Assembly (NCBI GenBank): GCA_019633425.1
Contig: WSUB01000031.1
Location: 62,001-126,000 of the forward strand
DNA from: Tulasnella sp. 424
Taxonomy: Eukaryota; Basidiomycota; Agaricomycetes; Cantharellales; Tulasnellaceae
DNA length: 64,000 nucleotides
Direction of reading: 5' to 3'
Position 1 is the first letter of the stretch. The number at the start of each line of letters is the position of its first letter. A program made the position numbers and the translations under genes. This document shows, one piece after another, positions 49,829 through 62,759 of the stretch. The notes under the pieces were generated by a model. It was not told the origin of the DNA. It searched no databases and was given only the letters and a program-made list of their open reading frames with translations.

Positions 49829-51191
49829 GATGGATGGGGGATGGGATGGGTTTGTTAGATAGAAAGAAAAGCGGGACTAAAGTTGATTTTCAGCGAAAGG
49901 GATGGTTGATGGTGGGAGTGTTGGAGGGGAGAGAAGAGGACTGGATGGAGTGGTTTATATACCCCTTGTTGACGGGTGAATGAGGGGCTGCACCTTCCCA
50001 TCTCCATCTCTTTGCTTCCACGTGAGAAGCAGCCCATCATCGCGTGACCATGCACTCCTTTGAACCCTCTTTGAACCTTGTCTAGTTTGCTCGTTGCTAG
50101 GCTATTCTAAAAGATTCCCTCTAAAAGGAGAGAAGGGAATAAGGAAACCTATTTGAAGGGAAGCTTGTCGTCGCACTACATTACTTCCTTTTATGGATAA
50201 ACGAGACCTCAACCAACAAGGGACTTGCACCATCGCAACTGCTATGTGTACGATAGAACGCCTTTATTTCCACTGACTCACTCATTCGACCACCCTAAAA
50301 AACGTTTAGAACAACGCAGAACTTCTTTCACGCTTGCGAGCTTTCTTGGTTGGCGCACTCGTCACGTCACGCTACTACGAACATTCGCGAACATTCGACA
50401 TCACCTCGCAGCTTTTCATTCATTTGATGCCTTACCTGGCCAAGCTCGCCTTTGACACGCATCGATCGCAACCACCAAATGAACCATTGCCACGTCTGAA
50501 CACGTCGTCGTACGATAAAGAATGGTTGCATCACCTTTGTTAGGCGATCCCCGCGTACCTGCCAAAGAAGAGAGTACCGCTCCCGTCGTGACGCGCCCCG
50601 GAGCCGGCCGAATCGAGCCTACACGTCCCGACCCATGTCATTTTCGCATATACCCCCCATCGGATAGCAATTGCAGGGGTGGATAATAATTACTCATGCG
50701 CAGCTGTTAGAAGAAGAAATCCCCTCGGTCGAAGCGGATGCTCTTTTGAGCCTCGGCCCTGTTTATGAAATGCTGTCATCTGGTCTCCGTTATCAGGGGC
50801 AATTCGTAAATTAGAAGCAACAACAAAAAGGTCAGATGCTGTGTTCTAATCCACGGGTTGAATATAGCATTTAGGTCCTCTCGTCGGCGTTCACATGTAC
50901 GATAAGAGAGGGCCTCTCAGCACCTTAGCCAGCGAATGCGAATTACTCCTCGGCTTCGAGCACTAGATAAGCTACCATATTTCATTACTATATCCCAAGA
51001 TCTAGTATAAGAGAGCCATTTAAACAAAAGAGAGAGAGAGGAAAACACAAGACTAGAGTACTAATGTACAGTAAAAAAAGCAAGAGAAAACAAAGATTTC
51101 ATGGTTGGTAAAAAATGAGAGAGAAGAAAAAGTAACGCAACAATAAGACGTGTGTATGAGAGACCAAAAACCCTCGCCCAATTATTTGTTT
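49829..51191. other. Intergenic region
   Basis: Contains the promoter of the HABP4-like gene on its left and the 3' flank of the CAF-1 gene on its right. A short GA microsatellite (AAAGAGAGAGAGAGG) lies near 51027. No gene seen. Confidence 0.55.
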
Positions 51192-54100
51192 TTATTCGGT
51201 ATCAACGTGATGCGTCAACGCGATCCTCCTCTTCTTCTTCGCCGGCGGAGCCACATCCGACTCGTTTCCACTCTCGGCGGCCGAACTCGACACCGACGCC
51301 CCCATGTGCGGAGCCGAGCCAGACGAGGAGCTCGAAGGTCCCTGCAAGCCGTGCAAACCCAGCGCCGGAACCGGCGGCGCGTTCGACGACGCAGAGGACA
51401 TCATCGACTCGGACCTCTCGACCTGTCTACCCCTCTGCTGAGATGGCGTGCTCCCGCCCACGCTCGTCAGCCCTAAACTCCCTCCTTGCTGCTGAGGAAG
51501 CTCTCGCGAGCTCAGGCTAGGCGTCCCTCCTCTCACGATGGAGCTCGTAAACGACAAAGCGGGCGAGTGAGGCGTCATCAGCCCTTGCTGGGAGAAGGAG
51601 TGTTCGCGGTGGTGCTGCGGCGAGACCGTCGAGTTGTGCGAGTTGACGATGGATTGCAGTTGAAGGTTGTGTTGTTGCGTGTGATATAGAGGGAGGATGT
51701 CGTCAAAGACCACGATCGAACAGTACCCATCCGACGAAGCGAGCATGAGCGATTGACCATCAGGCGCCCTACACCGCAATCCAAAACGTCAGCCACCCAG
51801 AAGTAACACAGTACAGAAAACGTAAAACCCACCAAGCCATATCTGTGAAACTCGCATAATGCAAGTTCGTGAACAGACAAACCGGTCCAGCCTGCTGCGT
51901 GTCGTAAACCACAATCGTGTCCTGCGTCGCGACCGAGTACAACATCCGATAAGGCAGCGCAAAGACGCTTCCCGTAGCAGCTGGCGTTGGAGCGTTCATC
52001 ATCGTACTCGGAGTCTGAGCTGGAGTGGGCGCTCGTCGGTCGCTTGAATCGCTTTCCCTCTGGCCGATCAGCGAAGGAGATGCGCTCGGAGGCCGACGGG
52101 GTGCTGGTGCGTAGATGGGCCGCTCGGGAGTCGCAGCTAATGGACTTGGCGAGGGTGCAATAGGAGCACTACCCGACTCGCTCGTCGACGAAGAGGAGCG
52201 GCCCATCTCCTTCGCACCTCCGACCGCACCTCCCATATCCAAATCCACAACCTGATCCTTCCCCCTCTCAATCCCAATCCTCTTCACCTCCCTCTCCCTC
52301 TCTTCACCAGGACCAACGACACCTTGCCTCAACTCGTACAACAACGGCGAAAACTTGACCGCCACGCTCGCTTTCTGGTGTCCCGGTAAATGCGCGATGG
52401 GCGGTCTTGAGAAATTGGCCCTCGAGTAAATGTACACGGACGACTTGGAACCCCCACTCGACTCGGAGGCTCTCGTTCCTTTCTTCGGTCGCGAAGGCGG
52501 GTCGTCCACCGCAGCACCACCGTTCTTCCCAGACGACGAGCCCTTTGACGAACTACTCGGAACAACGCTCGTATCCTCGAAATGTCCCGCAGGCGTCAAA
52601 AGGAACGCCCCATCAGGACTAAACGTCAACCTTCTGAAAAAGTTGGTGTACCCTTCATCTCCGTACATCTTGAACGTCGCCCACGACGCGGTCGACGATT
52701 GGGGTTGTCGTATCGCTGGTAACGGGGGCATTGGTGACGGCGACCGCCCAATATGCCGAGCCGACTGAGCCGGGGAAGGCGCCGCAGACCCGCTAAACGA
52801 CGAGCGCCTCGACGTAGGTCTGTCTTTGGGTGGTTTCATCGAGGGTGTGCTCATCACGCTCATAGTGGGGGTGGGAGGAGCCGGTCCTCCACTTGGGGTA
52901 GGCAATAACGGTGCAGCGCTCGTGCTTGGGGTTGCGGCGGTGCTCGAAGAGCTTATCGGTGGCATTGAATTGAATGATGACGGGTTGGTGGCAGCGATAT
53001 ACGCCGCGAGTTGATCTTCCTTCAACTCCGATATGCTCGTCGGCGCTACGGACTCTGCCTCGCTCGCCGAAGCTGACCCTCGGCGCTTATGCGTTGGTCG
53101 CCCAGAAGTCGTAGTAGCTGCACTGGGTGTACGAGAATGCCGTACGGTGATACGGCTGTTCTTCCCAACTGCATTGACGTCGAATGAACCGCGTTTGGTG
53201 CTGATTCCATAGACGTGAACGGACCTTTGGTCGTTAAATTAAAAAGAGGTTGATTTTAGCAAAATTCATCATCAACGACGTCACGAATACGTCTTTCAAT
53301 AATAAAAAAGGGGGGACTTACCGATCACTACTTTGGGAAGCCACGTATTCGTTCAATGGATCCCACGCAACTCCCTGAACATAGTGGTTGTGTTCGGCAA
53401 TCTCCCTCACGCACGTCCCTGTCAAAATGCCGGGACCAAAGGCCGGGTTCAGTCAGCCGCTAATTCCAACTGGGCGGAGCAGAAGGAAGTCCACCCCTTC
53501 CCCAAAGTGAATGAGACCAATGTTTAGTCACCGCACTTACCATCAGCCGCATTATACACCCGAGCAGTGTTATCGGTGCTTCCGGCGATGATGTATTCCC
53601 CATTCGGACTCCAAGCCAAGTCGTAGACTTCCCGACTTGTGCACCTAATGACAAGTTTTCATTTAGCAAACGTTTGTGTGGAAAAACGAAAAGACAGAGA
53701 GACATACCGAAGGACAATCTTGGGCTTCCAGTGTTCTTTCTCGTACTGTGCTTCTTCGGGGTCAGCTCCAAAAGTATGCACCGGCCGATCGGTGGGCATC
53801 CAGATAATGATCATTCCATCTGTTCAGAAAGGTTTCCCCAATTCCCCAAGTTAAAAGAAGAAAGTTTCGATGTTAATCAGATTTGGACGTCCCCAATAAG
53901 TTTCCCATTTTGAAAGTGAAAGACGTACCATCACCAGCGGAAGCCAGGTATTCGCCTGAGAAAAAAAAAGACGGAAAGAATGAGCCTGGGTCTCATCGGG
54001 GTCCCCGGGAACCCGGGGGAGGGAGGGAAACCGCCATCACGGACTAAAAGGGCCGCGCGATGAAGGAGAAAAGATACGGGGATGACAAAAACACGTACCA

Positions 54101-54633
54101 CTAGGGCTGAATCGGACGACGTTGACTGCTCCAGCGTGTTTGACGAGCGTCGCGAGGTATTCGACGCGGGGCGGGTGAGGGGTGGGCTTGGCTCCTCCCG
54201 AGGTCGACGCGGCGGCTGCTGCGACGATGGAAGGAGGGAGGATATTGGGGTACACCATCCATAGCTGGAAGAAACGCGTGTCAGTTCCCAACGCCACTGA
54301 CAGGACGGAAAGGCAAAAGAAACGGGGGCGTGTAAAAAGGCGTATTATACGTACACGAACGTTATTATCGCTTCCCCCGGTCGCGAATCTGAACGATTGG
54401 GCTACTCCGTAGTTGGTGTTGGTGGTGGATGAAGACGAGGAGGAAGCGGCTGCTGCAGGCGGTGGCGGAGGCGGCAAGGCGCCCTTCTGGTCTGAACTCG
54501 GCGTGCTTGATTCCTTGTGTACGATACGGGGAGCGATGGTCTTCTTGAGTTGGGATTGAGGTAAAGGTTGGAAGTCGCATGAGTAGATTGGGTCACCGTT
54601 GTGCCATCGGATCTCCAATGTCCTGACGCGCAT
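51192..54633 (-). CDS. CAC2: Chromatin assembly factor 1 p60 subunit (Cac2/CHAF1B-like)
   Basis: WD40 subunit of CAF-1, which deposits H3-H4 behind the replication fork. The start [20 protein letters not shown] is diagnostic for the p60 family. WD repeats follow in separate exons: [57 protein letters not shown], then [31 protein letters not shown] and [16 protein letters not shown]. Two long Ser/Pro/Ala-rich insertions interrupt the propeller (residues coded at about 53030-52700 and 52230-51980), which is common in fungi. The C-terminus is low complexity with a nuclear-type KKKRR close to the end. Several introns of roughly 50-90 bp occur. It is 290 bp downstream of the stop of the next minus-strand gene, probably independently transcribed. 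Confidence 0.87.
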
Positions 54634-54922
54634 CGCTGATGAGAGAGAGGGGGTTGGGGGCTAGGGAGAGAGTGAAGGGTGTAATGAAGAGATCTCCAAC
54701 TTTGGTCGAGGACCGAATCTTTCACTCCGAGGCCCCACGTAGAAAAGTCAAACACTAAAATACACACGCCACACTACCACCACCGCTACTCTAACGCTCC
54801 TTCAATCTACAAGTGGTTCAAGAACGTCCTCGCTCTCTACTAGTCGCCTCTCTCCTTTACCCTGGTTCCAATGGACCTGGGCATCCCTAAATGTCAGCTA
54901 ACCTCGGACGTGATCGGAAAAG

Positions 54923-57079
54923 TCACGAGCGTACCATTCTCGTGACGCCCCCGTTCCAATCCCGCACTCTCAGAGCAGCAACTCGGCTCATCGTGGACCT
55001 CTGAGTCCCAACAAACCCAATACTCATCGACTGGACGACAGCATCGATGATTGCCGGGTACCTAAAACCACCGGCTCGTTTCAGCGACAAGGAAATCCAT
55101 CATCCCATCACATCAACCAGAAAGTCGGAAAACGCTGACCATTTTCCATACCGCTCCACCGTCCTCTCCTCCTCATGGTCGATATACACCCAGCCCATCT
55201 TGCTGACCTCCTCCCACCACGTCGCGTTCTTTTCGTCGCTCGTCACGATCACGTCGTGCACGTTCCCCAGCTGCGTGACCGCGCCGAATTTCTCGGCGAG
55301 CGCTTCTTGGACCTGGCGAACGCGATTTCGGAAGACGGGCAAAGGAGGGTAGCATTCGCCTTCTGGGTGGGAGCGGCACCACCTGCGGAGAGTAAGGATG
55401 GGCGCGAGGAACATGTGAGTAGACTGCACCCCTCTGAACACGCTTGAAACCTTACTTACGTGGAATCGAAATCGTCTCTCCGAATGTGCACAGCGATGAA
55501 CTGGACGAAAAGAATGCGTGATTAAACGAACGACTCTGACGAACGACTTTCCGAGACTTACAGGCGGAACCTCCCCACTTTCCGGAACACCCAACGCCCG
55601 CTTCACCATCTCAGCCGCGACATCTTCAACCCACTTGTTCCACCTCACATGAACGCCCACGAACCTCCACCCAGGACTCACATCCCTCTCCCACTCGAAC
55701 CCATCCACAGCACTCACAAAGTACAAGTCATCGAAACACGCCAGATGCGCGTCCGGTTCGACGTTCTGCTTGGAATGGAGCGTCTGACCGGGGACCACGT
55801 CCTTGTCGTGCGTGAACGCCGTGCTTCGACCTTCTTCAAACGTCAAGTACGCGAGTCCCCAGAATGTCGATTGGTCTGGGAAGCGGGGGAGCGCGACGGA
55901 GAGTGGGACGGGGGTGTACGCGACATCTACGAAGGCCAATTCACGTTACCCAACCAAACATCCTTGGGCAGGCTAGCATGCCTTCATACCTAATTTCAAA
56001 AACGTCTCCAAGCTCGTCCGATGAGGCCACCTCCCCCTAATAACCTGATTCGTACTCCAACACCCCAATTCCTCTTCCTCCACCCCGTCGACGGGTGGAG
56101 TGTTGGTCGCCCACGGTTGTCCATAATGCGCCCTCTTGACGTCGCTCCACTCCAAGATCGGAGACCGCAGAGCACTCCGAAGGCGAGGGAGGTCGAACGC
56201 TTCGCCGAAGTTGATCATCGGTAGAGGTTTGTCGAAGCCGAGGTGGGAGGGGGAGGGGACGAGTGGAGGGATTATGGGTATGCGTTGGGTTATGAGGGCG
56301 AGGTAGATTAGGTTGCACTGTCAAGAGGCAAGGAAACGGTCATCAACATCGTTCGCTGGATCAACCGAAATCGAAAAGCCTCACGTAGCCTTCAAAGACG
56401 TTCGCTAATGGGCCGAGATGCATTCGGTCAGCAACATCATGTTGGCGCTGGACACATCAACCCACTCATTCCAGCCGAATTCCAGGTCGTAACATACGCC
56501 CATTCCTCCCTCAAATTCTCTGCGGAACGCAGCCCATCATCAGCCAACACACCCTCCCCATACCCCGATAACTCAAAATCCGTCACGCTCACCTCGAAAC
56601 CCATTCGTGGCATTCCCACTCTTCAAATACACTTCCAAATCCTCATACCCGTCCACCTCATCTCCGCCCGCTGGACTCGCACCCAAGACCTGCTTCCACT
56701 GCCCCACAGCCAAATCCTTATACTTCCCAACCAACTCCCCACCTTTCTTACTCCCCACAACGGCACCCAAAAGCAAACCCGTGCTCAACGCCAAACCCAA
56801 GTAAATGACCAAAAGCTGGATTTTCCGTCTTTTGGAGTTGGAGAAGCGCCGGCGCGACGACTCGGAGGATGAGTGGTGATGGTGCCGGTGGTGGTGGGGA
56901 GGGGGTGCGGGCGTGTAGAGGATGAGTTGACTGAGCTCGGCATCTTCCTCTTCGTTTGGTGGACCTTCGAAGCTTGAAGATGAACGAGGTGGGGTGTGTT
57001 GTTGGAAATGGGTGCTACGGGTGTTGGCGAGCTGGATGTAGCTGTCGTCGTCGTCGGTGTCGGGTTTGTGATTGTCCAT
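54923..57079 (-). CDS. O-fucosyltransferase-like type II membrane protein
   Basis: Putative Golgi or ER glycosyltransferase of the GDP-fucose protein O-fucosyltransferase-like clan; the acceptor is unknown. Exons 57079-56593, 56519-56466, 56404-56385, 56317-55990, 55926-55562, 55500-55460, 55382-55140 and 55061-54923 close to 558 residues. The cytosolic N-terminus is acidic and has a His-rich patch (residues 62-69). A single membrane anchor is at about 88-108 (LLVIYLGLALSTGLLLGAVV). The lumenal part has EEWAYVTTWNSAGMTNVFEGY, then NLIYLALITQRIPIIPP and LGCWSTNQ. The HxRRxDF-type GDP-fucose motif is FIAVHIRRDDF (residues 419-429), and VIVTSDEKNATWWEEV and SIGFVGTQRSTMS follow. The 20-nt third exon is needed for the TNVFEGY join. 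A decayed second copy lies at 63.1-63.4 kb. Confidence 0.82.
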
Positions 57080-57296
57080 TCCTGCGAACGCTGTCTGAGA
57101 GGAAGGATATGGAGGTCGAGAATGACAGTCGAGATTGAGAGAGGGGAGGGAGACGGGGAGGGGGAGTCTGGTGCTGTTGGTCGCAGAGAACCTTTGGCCC
57201 CGCTGGTGATAACCTTTGAAGCAAGAGGTTCGATCACCAACTCCCCCAGCAAGAAAGGAAATGTACATGCGTACCTTATATCACTTCCTTGGAACT
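57080..57296. promoter_or_regulatory. 5' region of the fucosyltransferase-like gene
   Basis: About 220 bp upstream of the ATG at 57079 on the minus strand. A diverged copy of the 57150-57260 part survives at 63.30-63.43 kb, sharing AGAGAACCTTTGGCC and similar words. The duplicated GH30 unit begins directly beyond it. Confidence 0.55.
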
Positions 57297-57964
57297 CTCA
57301 TGTGTAAAGTCTCATTTCGGTGTGATGCACGAAACGGTCTACTCGTCATTTTGGTGGACGGCACCCAAGCTCTCAACCCGGACCAGATATATATGGAAAG
57401 GCAATGTACTTGAATGACTATATTTAGTGCCCGAAGTCTTGGGTGGCTTTCTCTCCGTGCAGGCAGTGACCCTTTCGAGCTCGTCGTCCTCGATCCGGTA
57501 CCGGCCGGAACAAAGCAATTTAGCACGTTTGGCTTCTGAAGATCAGGTACGTACTCCCAGCTCATGTTCGCATCCGAAAAGAATGTACCTTAATCTTTAG
57601 GTTTAGAACGGACGGCGTCAATGAGGGTTTCAAATTCTGCAGAACAGGGTGAGGTGGCAGACGATCGGACATTGGACGTTTGGAAGAAACTCCCGCTGCG
57701 CCCCTTTGGAGCTGACCACGGACCAACCCCTGCGAATGATACGACGACTACCAGTACCAGTAGCGAGCCATTGCTTATGTAATTCGCCAATTTTGTCCCG
57801 AAGAAGAATGGGATAGTGATTTCGCGAGGAACGAACTAAAGCCCCATATAAGACCGGTCCCAATATGCAGAAGCGGTAAGAAAACAGGGCGTTCGCCAAA
57901 CCAAGACTTGCCGCATATCATTACGAAAGCATAGGATCGGGCTGCCTGGAGTCCTGAGGAGTAT

Positions 57965-59664
57965 TTACAAGCACTGCGAGTAGTAACTGTTCGAGAATTT
58001 GCAGGTCGTTCCCGACGCGCACTGCGTGCAGCCAGTATATGCAGAGCCGCCGCACTGACCATAGTGCGTCTGTACACATCCTGCAGCAGTACTTGTGGTG
58101 GTGGTAGTTGTGGTAGTAGTAGTAGTACTTGAAGTGGTCGAAGTGGTCGGGATCGTGGTCGGAGTAGGGGTCCCGGTCGGGGTCTTGGTGGTAGTTGTTG
58201 TCTTCGTAGTAACAGGAGTTAATTTTGGGTTCATAATGACGGTGAGGACGCCATGAGCCGTGACGGTAACGTAGACGGTGCCCCCAACAGGAAACGTATC
58301 AATGGGCGCAACCGTGTTGTTGTTATCCGTGAGGTAGACGTCTGCGCTGTTTGGAACGAATCCGGTGAACTGAAGGTTTACGGACTGAGCTGTTGAGCCG
58401 GTGTTGGTGAGGACGACGACGACGGTGCCAAGGGGGTTCTTGAACGCTGCGATGCCGACGCCTGAGATGGTACCCGAAGTCGAGACTCGGTAAGCGCCAG
58501 GGCGGATGAAGCGGGACCACATGGCAAAGGCCCAGAGACGGCCGGAGGGTGTAACGGTGGTACCATCGCTTGCAACGAGGTAGCTGGAGGCCTGGAATTC
58601 GTTGACCTCGACGCCTTCCCAGTACAGGTAAGCAGACAAGTTGGCGTTGACAATCCCGGTTTGGATTTTGTTGGCCCAAGTGAGACCTTCGCACGCGCCA
58701 CCGTTGCTGTACCAAGTCGTGCACCAGGCATCGTTGAGGTCGGCGCCCTCGGTTTCCCAAACCTTGAGCTTGGTGCTGAGGGGGCTGTTCGGATCGCCGC
58801 TGTACATGTGGGAGGTGATGACGCCCAGGTATTGCTCCATACCGGCGGAGACGAGTCCAGAGGTGAGGGTCTGTTGGGCGGACCATCCAGTCGCGTCGCA
58901 ACAGGTGATTTTGATGTTGCTGAGGCCGTTCGAGTTGAGGGTGTTGTACAAGGTGGGGATGAATGAAGCTGCTTGTGGAGCATCTGATTGCATGGAGGAG
59001 TAGCTTGTCCTGTTTACGAGACGGAATCAGTGAGCAAGGGCGGAGCTCTACGGAAGGCCCAAAATGAGACTTACACGTAATCTGGTTCATTCAAGAAACC
59101 AAGGTGTGTGATTGGAATACCAGCTTGCTGGTAGTACTTGACGTATTGCACCAGGAAATTGGCATAAGCCTGTCTCCAATCCCCAGACGAGCAGGTCTTC
59201 CCCGTGACACCGCACAGCCAGCCGCCGTTGCCCTGATTTCCGTTCGTCTTCATGAAACCAGGAGCACTCCACGCATCGGCGTAGATGGTCTTGACGCCAT
59301 ACGACATTGCCTGCTGACTGAACCACACTTGGCCAGAGTCGTTGTTGTCCCAGACGTAAGTCGGGGCGGCGCTCGGCGATCCAGGGCTGTTTGGCTCGAT
59401 GCTGTCTCCGCTGCCTCCGGACCCGATTCGGTTCCGGATGATGGTGAGACCCGCACCGGTAGTCGTGCTGAAGAGGTAGTCGAGTCCGGTCGCTCGGGGA
59501 CCGGATGCCATGGCCTGGAATTCACTGGCACGGCCGAACGCTTGGGATACTCCGAAGCCATCGATCTGCTGGAGAGTGGTACCGACGTTGACGGTGATGG
59601 TGGTTTGGGCGAGTGCCAAGCCTAGGTTGGTGGCAAGAGCCACGAATTGGTTGATAGTGGGCAT
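57965..59664 (-). CDS. Secreted GH30 glycosidase with CBM1, gene 2
   Basis: Paralogue of gene 1 with exons 59664-59075 (590 nt, as in genes 1 and 3) and 59009-57965, giving 544 residues. An ATG 21 bases upstream in frame is less likely because [20 protein letters not shown] aligns with the signal peptides of the other two. The acid/base Glu is at residue 193 (FLNEPD) and the nucleophile at 284 (KVWETEGAD). The linker after the sandwich region is Thr/Pro-rich ([13 protein letters not shown]). The CBM1 begins [16 protein letters not shown] and keeps six Cys. Relative to gene 1 the stretch [18 protein letters not shown] is replaced by a shifted, less regular [19 protein letters not shown]. The reading frame is intact. 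It is probably co-regulated with gene 3. Confidence 0.92.
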
Positions 59665-59746
59665 GGTGGGCTGGTGCAGGTCCAAGCAAGAGTGTCGAGG
59701 ACTATAAGAGATGAATCGCCCAGATTAAGAGTAAATCAGAGCAGGC

Positions 59747-59753
59747 TTATATA
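59747..59753 (-). promoter_or_regulatory. TATA box, GH30 gene 2
   Basis: TATATAA in the context GGTATATAAGCC, about 89 bp before the ATG at 59664. The context is identical to gene 1. Confidence 0.7.
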
Positions 59754-59900
59754 CCTGGAATTTTTATGCTATACCTTGTTCATCCCGGGTGAGCATGATA
59801 TGGTATATTTCCATGTCTGAGTCTTTGAAGCCGAAATGCCCTGCGACGGTACTAAAGAAGGTTGGTGGGGGTGAAGGTAAGAACGAACGAGTTTGGGAAC

Positions 59901-59960
59901 TCACACGGAGTTTCCGGAGTAACGCCACCCTCTGAGACATCACCCAGCTCTCCGATTCGT
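59901..59960 (-). promoter_or_regulatory. Conserved upstream element, GH30 gene 2
   Basis: Starts ACACGGAGTTTCCGGAGTAAC and ends CTCCGATTCG, as in gene 3. It begins 237 bp before the ATG. The word CCGGAG fits the SYGGRG pattern of CreA/Mig1 repressors, but gene 1 has CCGGAA at that spot, so this match alone proves nothing. Confidence 0.65.
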
Positions 59961-60824
59961 CTTTCGCAGCTTATATTTGGCGGAAGCGAGGATCGAAAGC
60001 AATTGCGTGAGTACGCACCGGGCTGCCCTGCGCCGCCTCCAGGCTTTGGCTCAGGCATCTGACCAGGAGGTCGACCAGGGCACCAAGCAAAATCAGTGGC
60101 TAATTTTAGAACGAGCTTCGCAAAACCTCCTTCTCCGGGATCGTAGGAGACTGTACACCTTTTGCTTCGCCGAGTTTTCAGCGGATTGTATGAGTGGCTC
60201 GTGTATAAAGTCTCGGTGTGGTACTGTACTCGAGCCCGGCCTACTCGTCATTTTGGTGGATAGCATTCAAGCTTTCGACCCAGGCCTATATGAGTAAAGG
60301 CAACGTACCTGACTGATCGTACTTAGTCTCTGGAGGCTTGTGCGGCTTTCTTTTTGTGTACGACCCTTTCGAGCTTGCCGTCGTCGATCAGGTACCGACC
60401 GAATTTTCGTCGCTGCAAATTTGGCTTCTGAAGATTAGGTACGTCCTGTTCATGAAACCCGAATAAAGGACTTATCACTTGATTGTTTGGGCTTTGGAAA
60501 AGGAGGGACATGGTCGATGAGGGTTTCAAATTCTGCAGAGCGGGGTGAAGTGGTAGCTTGATCAGAAGGAGTTGGGACTTGGGCGTCTAAAGTTAACCCA
60601 ACCAAGAGTCCAAGACCCCCTCCTTTGGAACTGACCACGGACCGAGTTGGGCAGCACTTTTTGCTCCAGGTGGATCATAATAAACCAAGTCTGATCTGTG
60701 TGCATTCTGCCAATTCAACCCAAAGTCCTCACGCGAAACGCAAACTAGGAACTTCCGCTCATGATGTATACGGGAGAAATGTTCATTCTGATTATTTCGG
60801 GTGCTTGAAGGTTCTGAGAGTATT

Positions 60825-62521
60825 TTACAAGCACTGCGAGTACCAATCATTCGAGTATTTGCAGGTCGTTCCCGACGCGCACTGCGTGCAGCCAGTATAT
60901 GTAAGGCCGCCGCACTGACCATAGCGCGCCTGTATACATCCTGAAGCAGTAGTTGTGGTAGTGGTAGTTGTGGTAGTAGTAGTACTTGAAGTGGTCGTGA
61001 TCGTGGTCGTGGTGGGGGTCCCGGTCGTGGTCCCGGTCGTGGTGGTCGTGGTGGTCGTGGTCGTGGTAGCCGATCCACCGTCGCTCAACGTGACAGTGAG
61101 AACCGCTCGAGCCGGGACGGAAACCGTGACGGCGCCTCCAGAAAGAGTCGCAGTGGTGCTCGAAACCGAGTGGGTGTTATCCGTGAGGTACGCTGCTGCA
61201 CTGGACGGAGTGAATCCACTGAAGCTAAGTTTGACGGACTGGGCGGATGCACCGGTGTTGGTGAAGACGACGACGACCGTGCCATCCGTGTTCTTGAACG
61301 CTCCGATGCCAACGCTCGAGACGGTACCCGAGGTCGAAACACGGTAGGCGCCAGGGCGGATGAAGCGGGACCACATGGCAAAGGCCCAGAGGCGGCCAGA
61401 GGGTGTAACGGTGGTACCATCGCTTGCAACGAGGTAGCTGGAGGCCTGGAACTGGTTGACTTCGACGCCTTCCCAGTACAGGTAAGCAGACAAGTTGGCG
61501 TTGATAATCCCGGTTTGGATTTTGTTGGCCCAAGTGAGACCTTCGCACGCGCCACCGTTGCTGTACCAAGTGGCGCACCAGGCACTGTTGAGGTCGGCAG
61601 CCTCGGTTTCCCAAACCTTGAGCTTCGTGTTGAGAGGACTGTTTGGGTCGCCGCTGTACATGTGGGAGGTGAAGACGCTTAGGTATTGCTCCATACCAGC
61701 GGAGACCAGTCCAGAGGTGAGGGTCTGTTGGGCGGGCCACCCAGTCGCGTCGCAGCAAGTCATTTTGATGCTGCTGAGGCCGTTCGACTTGAGGGTGTTG
61801 TACAGGGTGGGAATGAAGGAAGCTGCTTGGGAAGCATCTGATTGCATAGAGGAGTAGCTTGTACTGTTTACGAGACGAAAATCAGTGAGCGAGGGCGGGG
61901 AGGGGAGCTCGACGGACGCCAAACGACTTACACGTAATCTGGTTCATTCAAGAAACCAAGGTGGGTGATTGTAATACCAGCTTGCTGGTAGTATTTGACG
62001 TATTGCACCAGGAAATTGGCATAAGCCTGTCTCCAATCACCAGACGAGCAGGTCTTTCCCGTGACACCGCAGAGCCAGCCGCCGTTGCCCTGATTTCCGT
62101 TGGTCTTCATGAAACCAGGAGCACTCCACGCATCGGCGTAGATAGTATTGACGCCATACGACATTGCCTGCTGAGTGAACCACAGTTGGCCAGAGTCGTT
62201 GCCATCCCAGACATAAGTCGGGGCGGCGCTCGGGGATCCGGGACTGTTTGGCTCGATGCTGTCTCCGCTGCCTCCGGAACCGATTCGGTTTCGAATGATG
62301 GTGAGGCCCGCACCGGTAGTCGTACTGAAGAGATAGTCAAGTCCTTTTGCCCGTGGACCGGATGCCATGGCCTTGAATTCACTGGCACGGCCGAAGGCTT
62401 GGGATACTCCGAAACCATCAATCTGCTGGAGAGTGGATCCGACGTTGACGGTGACAGTGGTTTGAGCAAGCGCCAAGCCTAGGTTGGCGGCGAGAGCCAC
62501 GAATTGGTTGATAGTGGGCAT
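60825..62521 (-). CDS. Secreted GH30 glycosidase with CBM1, gene 3
   Basis: Exons 62521-61932 (590 nt) and 61863-60825, with a 69-bp intron, give 542 residues. Signal peptide [20 protein letters not shown], acid/base Glu at 193 (FLNEPD) and nucleophile at 284. The last has KVWETEAAD where the other two have TEGAD, a single change beside the catalytic residue. The sandwich part ([16 protein letters not shown]) is closer to gene 1 than to gene 2. The linker is mostly Thr runs ([20 protein letters not shown]) and the CBM1 begins [16 protein letters not shown]. It is otherwise intact and in the second unit of the tandem duplication. Confidence 0.92.
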
Positions 62522-62601
62522 GATGGGCTGGTGCAGGTCTAAGCAAGAGTGTCGAGGAATACAAGAGATGAATTGTCCAGTTAAGACTGAACCAGAGTAG
62601 G

Positions 62602-62609
62602 TTTTTATA
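62602..62609 (-). promoter_or_regulatory. TATA box, GH30 gene 3
   Basis: TATAAAAA in the context CCAGGTATAAAAACC, about 88 bp before the ATG at 62521. Same place as in genes 1 and 2, with slightly different sequence. Confidence 0.65.
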
Positions 62610-62759
62610 CCTGGATTTTATGCTATACCTCATCCATACCGGGAGAGCATTCTATGATATATTTCCATGTCTGAGTCTTGAGGCCCGAAGGACGCCGGGT
62701 ACCAAAAATGGTTGGTGAGGTGAAGGCAAGAAGGAACGGTTAGGTTGGAGTTCGGAGAC

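Larger units (their letters stand above)
57297..60197. repeat. Tandem duplication, unit A (about 2.9 kb)
   Basis: Starts CTCATGTGTAAAGTCTC and ends GCGGATTGTATGAGTGG. It contains the 3' flank, the GH30 gene 2 body and its promoter. The next 2.9 kb repeats the same order and orientation. Flank matches outside the coding sequence include GGGTTTCAAATTCTGCAGA (57.6 and 60.5 kb) and CTGACCACGGACC (57.7 and 60.6 kb). Confidence 0.85.

Noticed and set aside
51026..51045. GA-rich tract as a regulatory site
   Set aside because: A simple microsatellite; nothing links it to either neighbouring gene.
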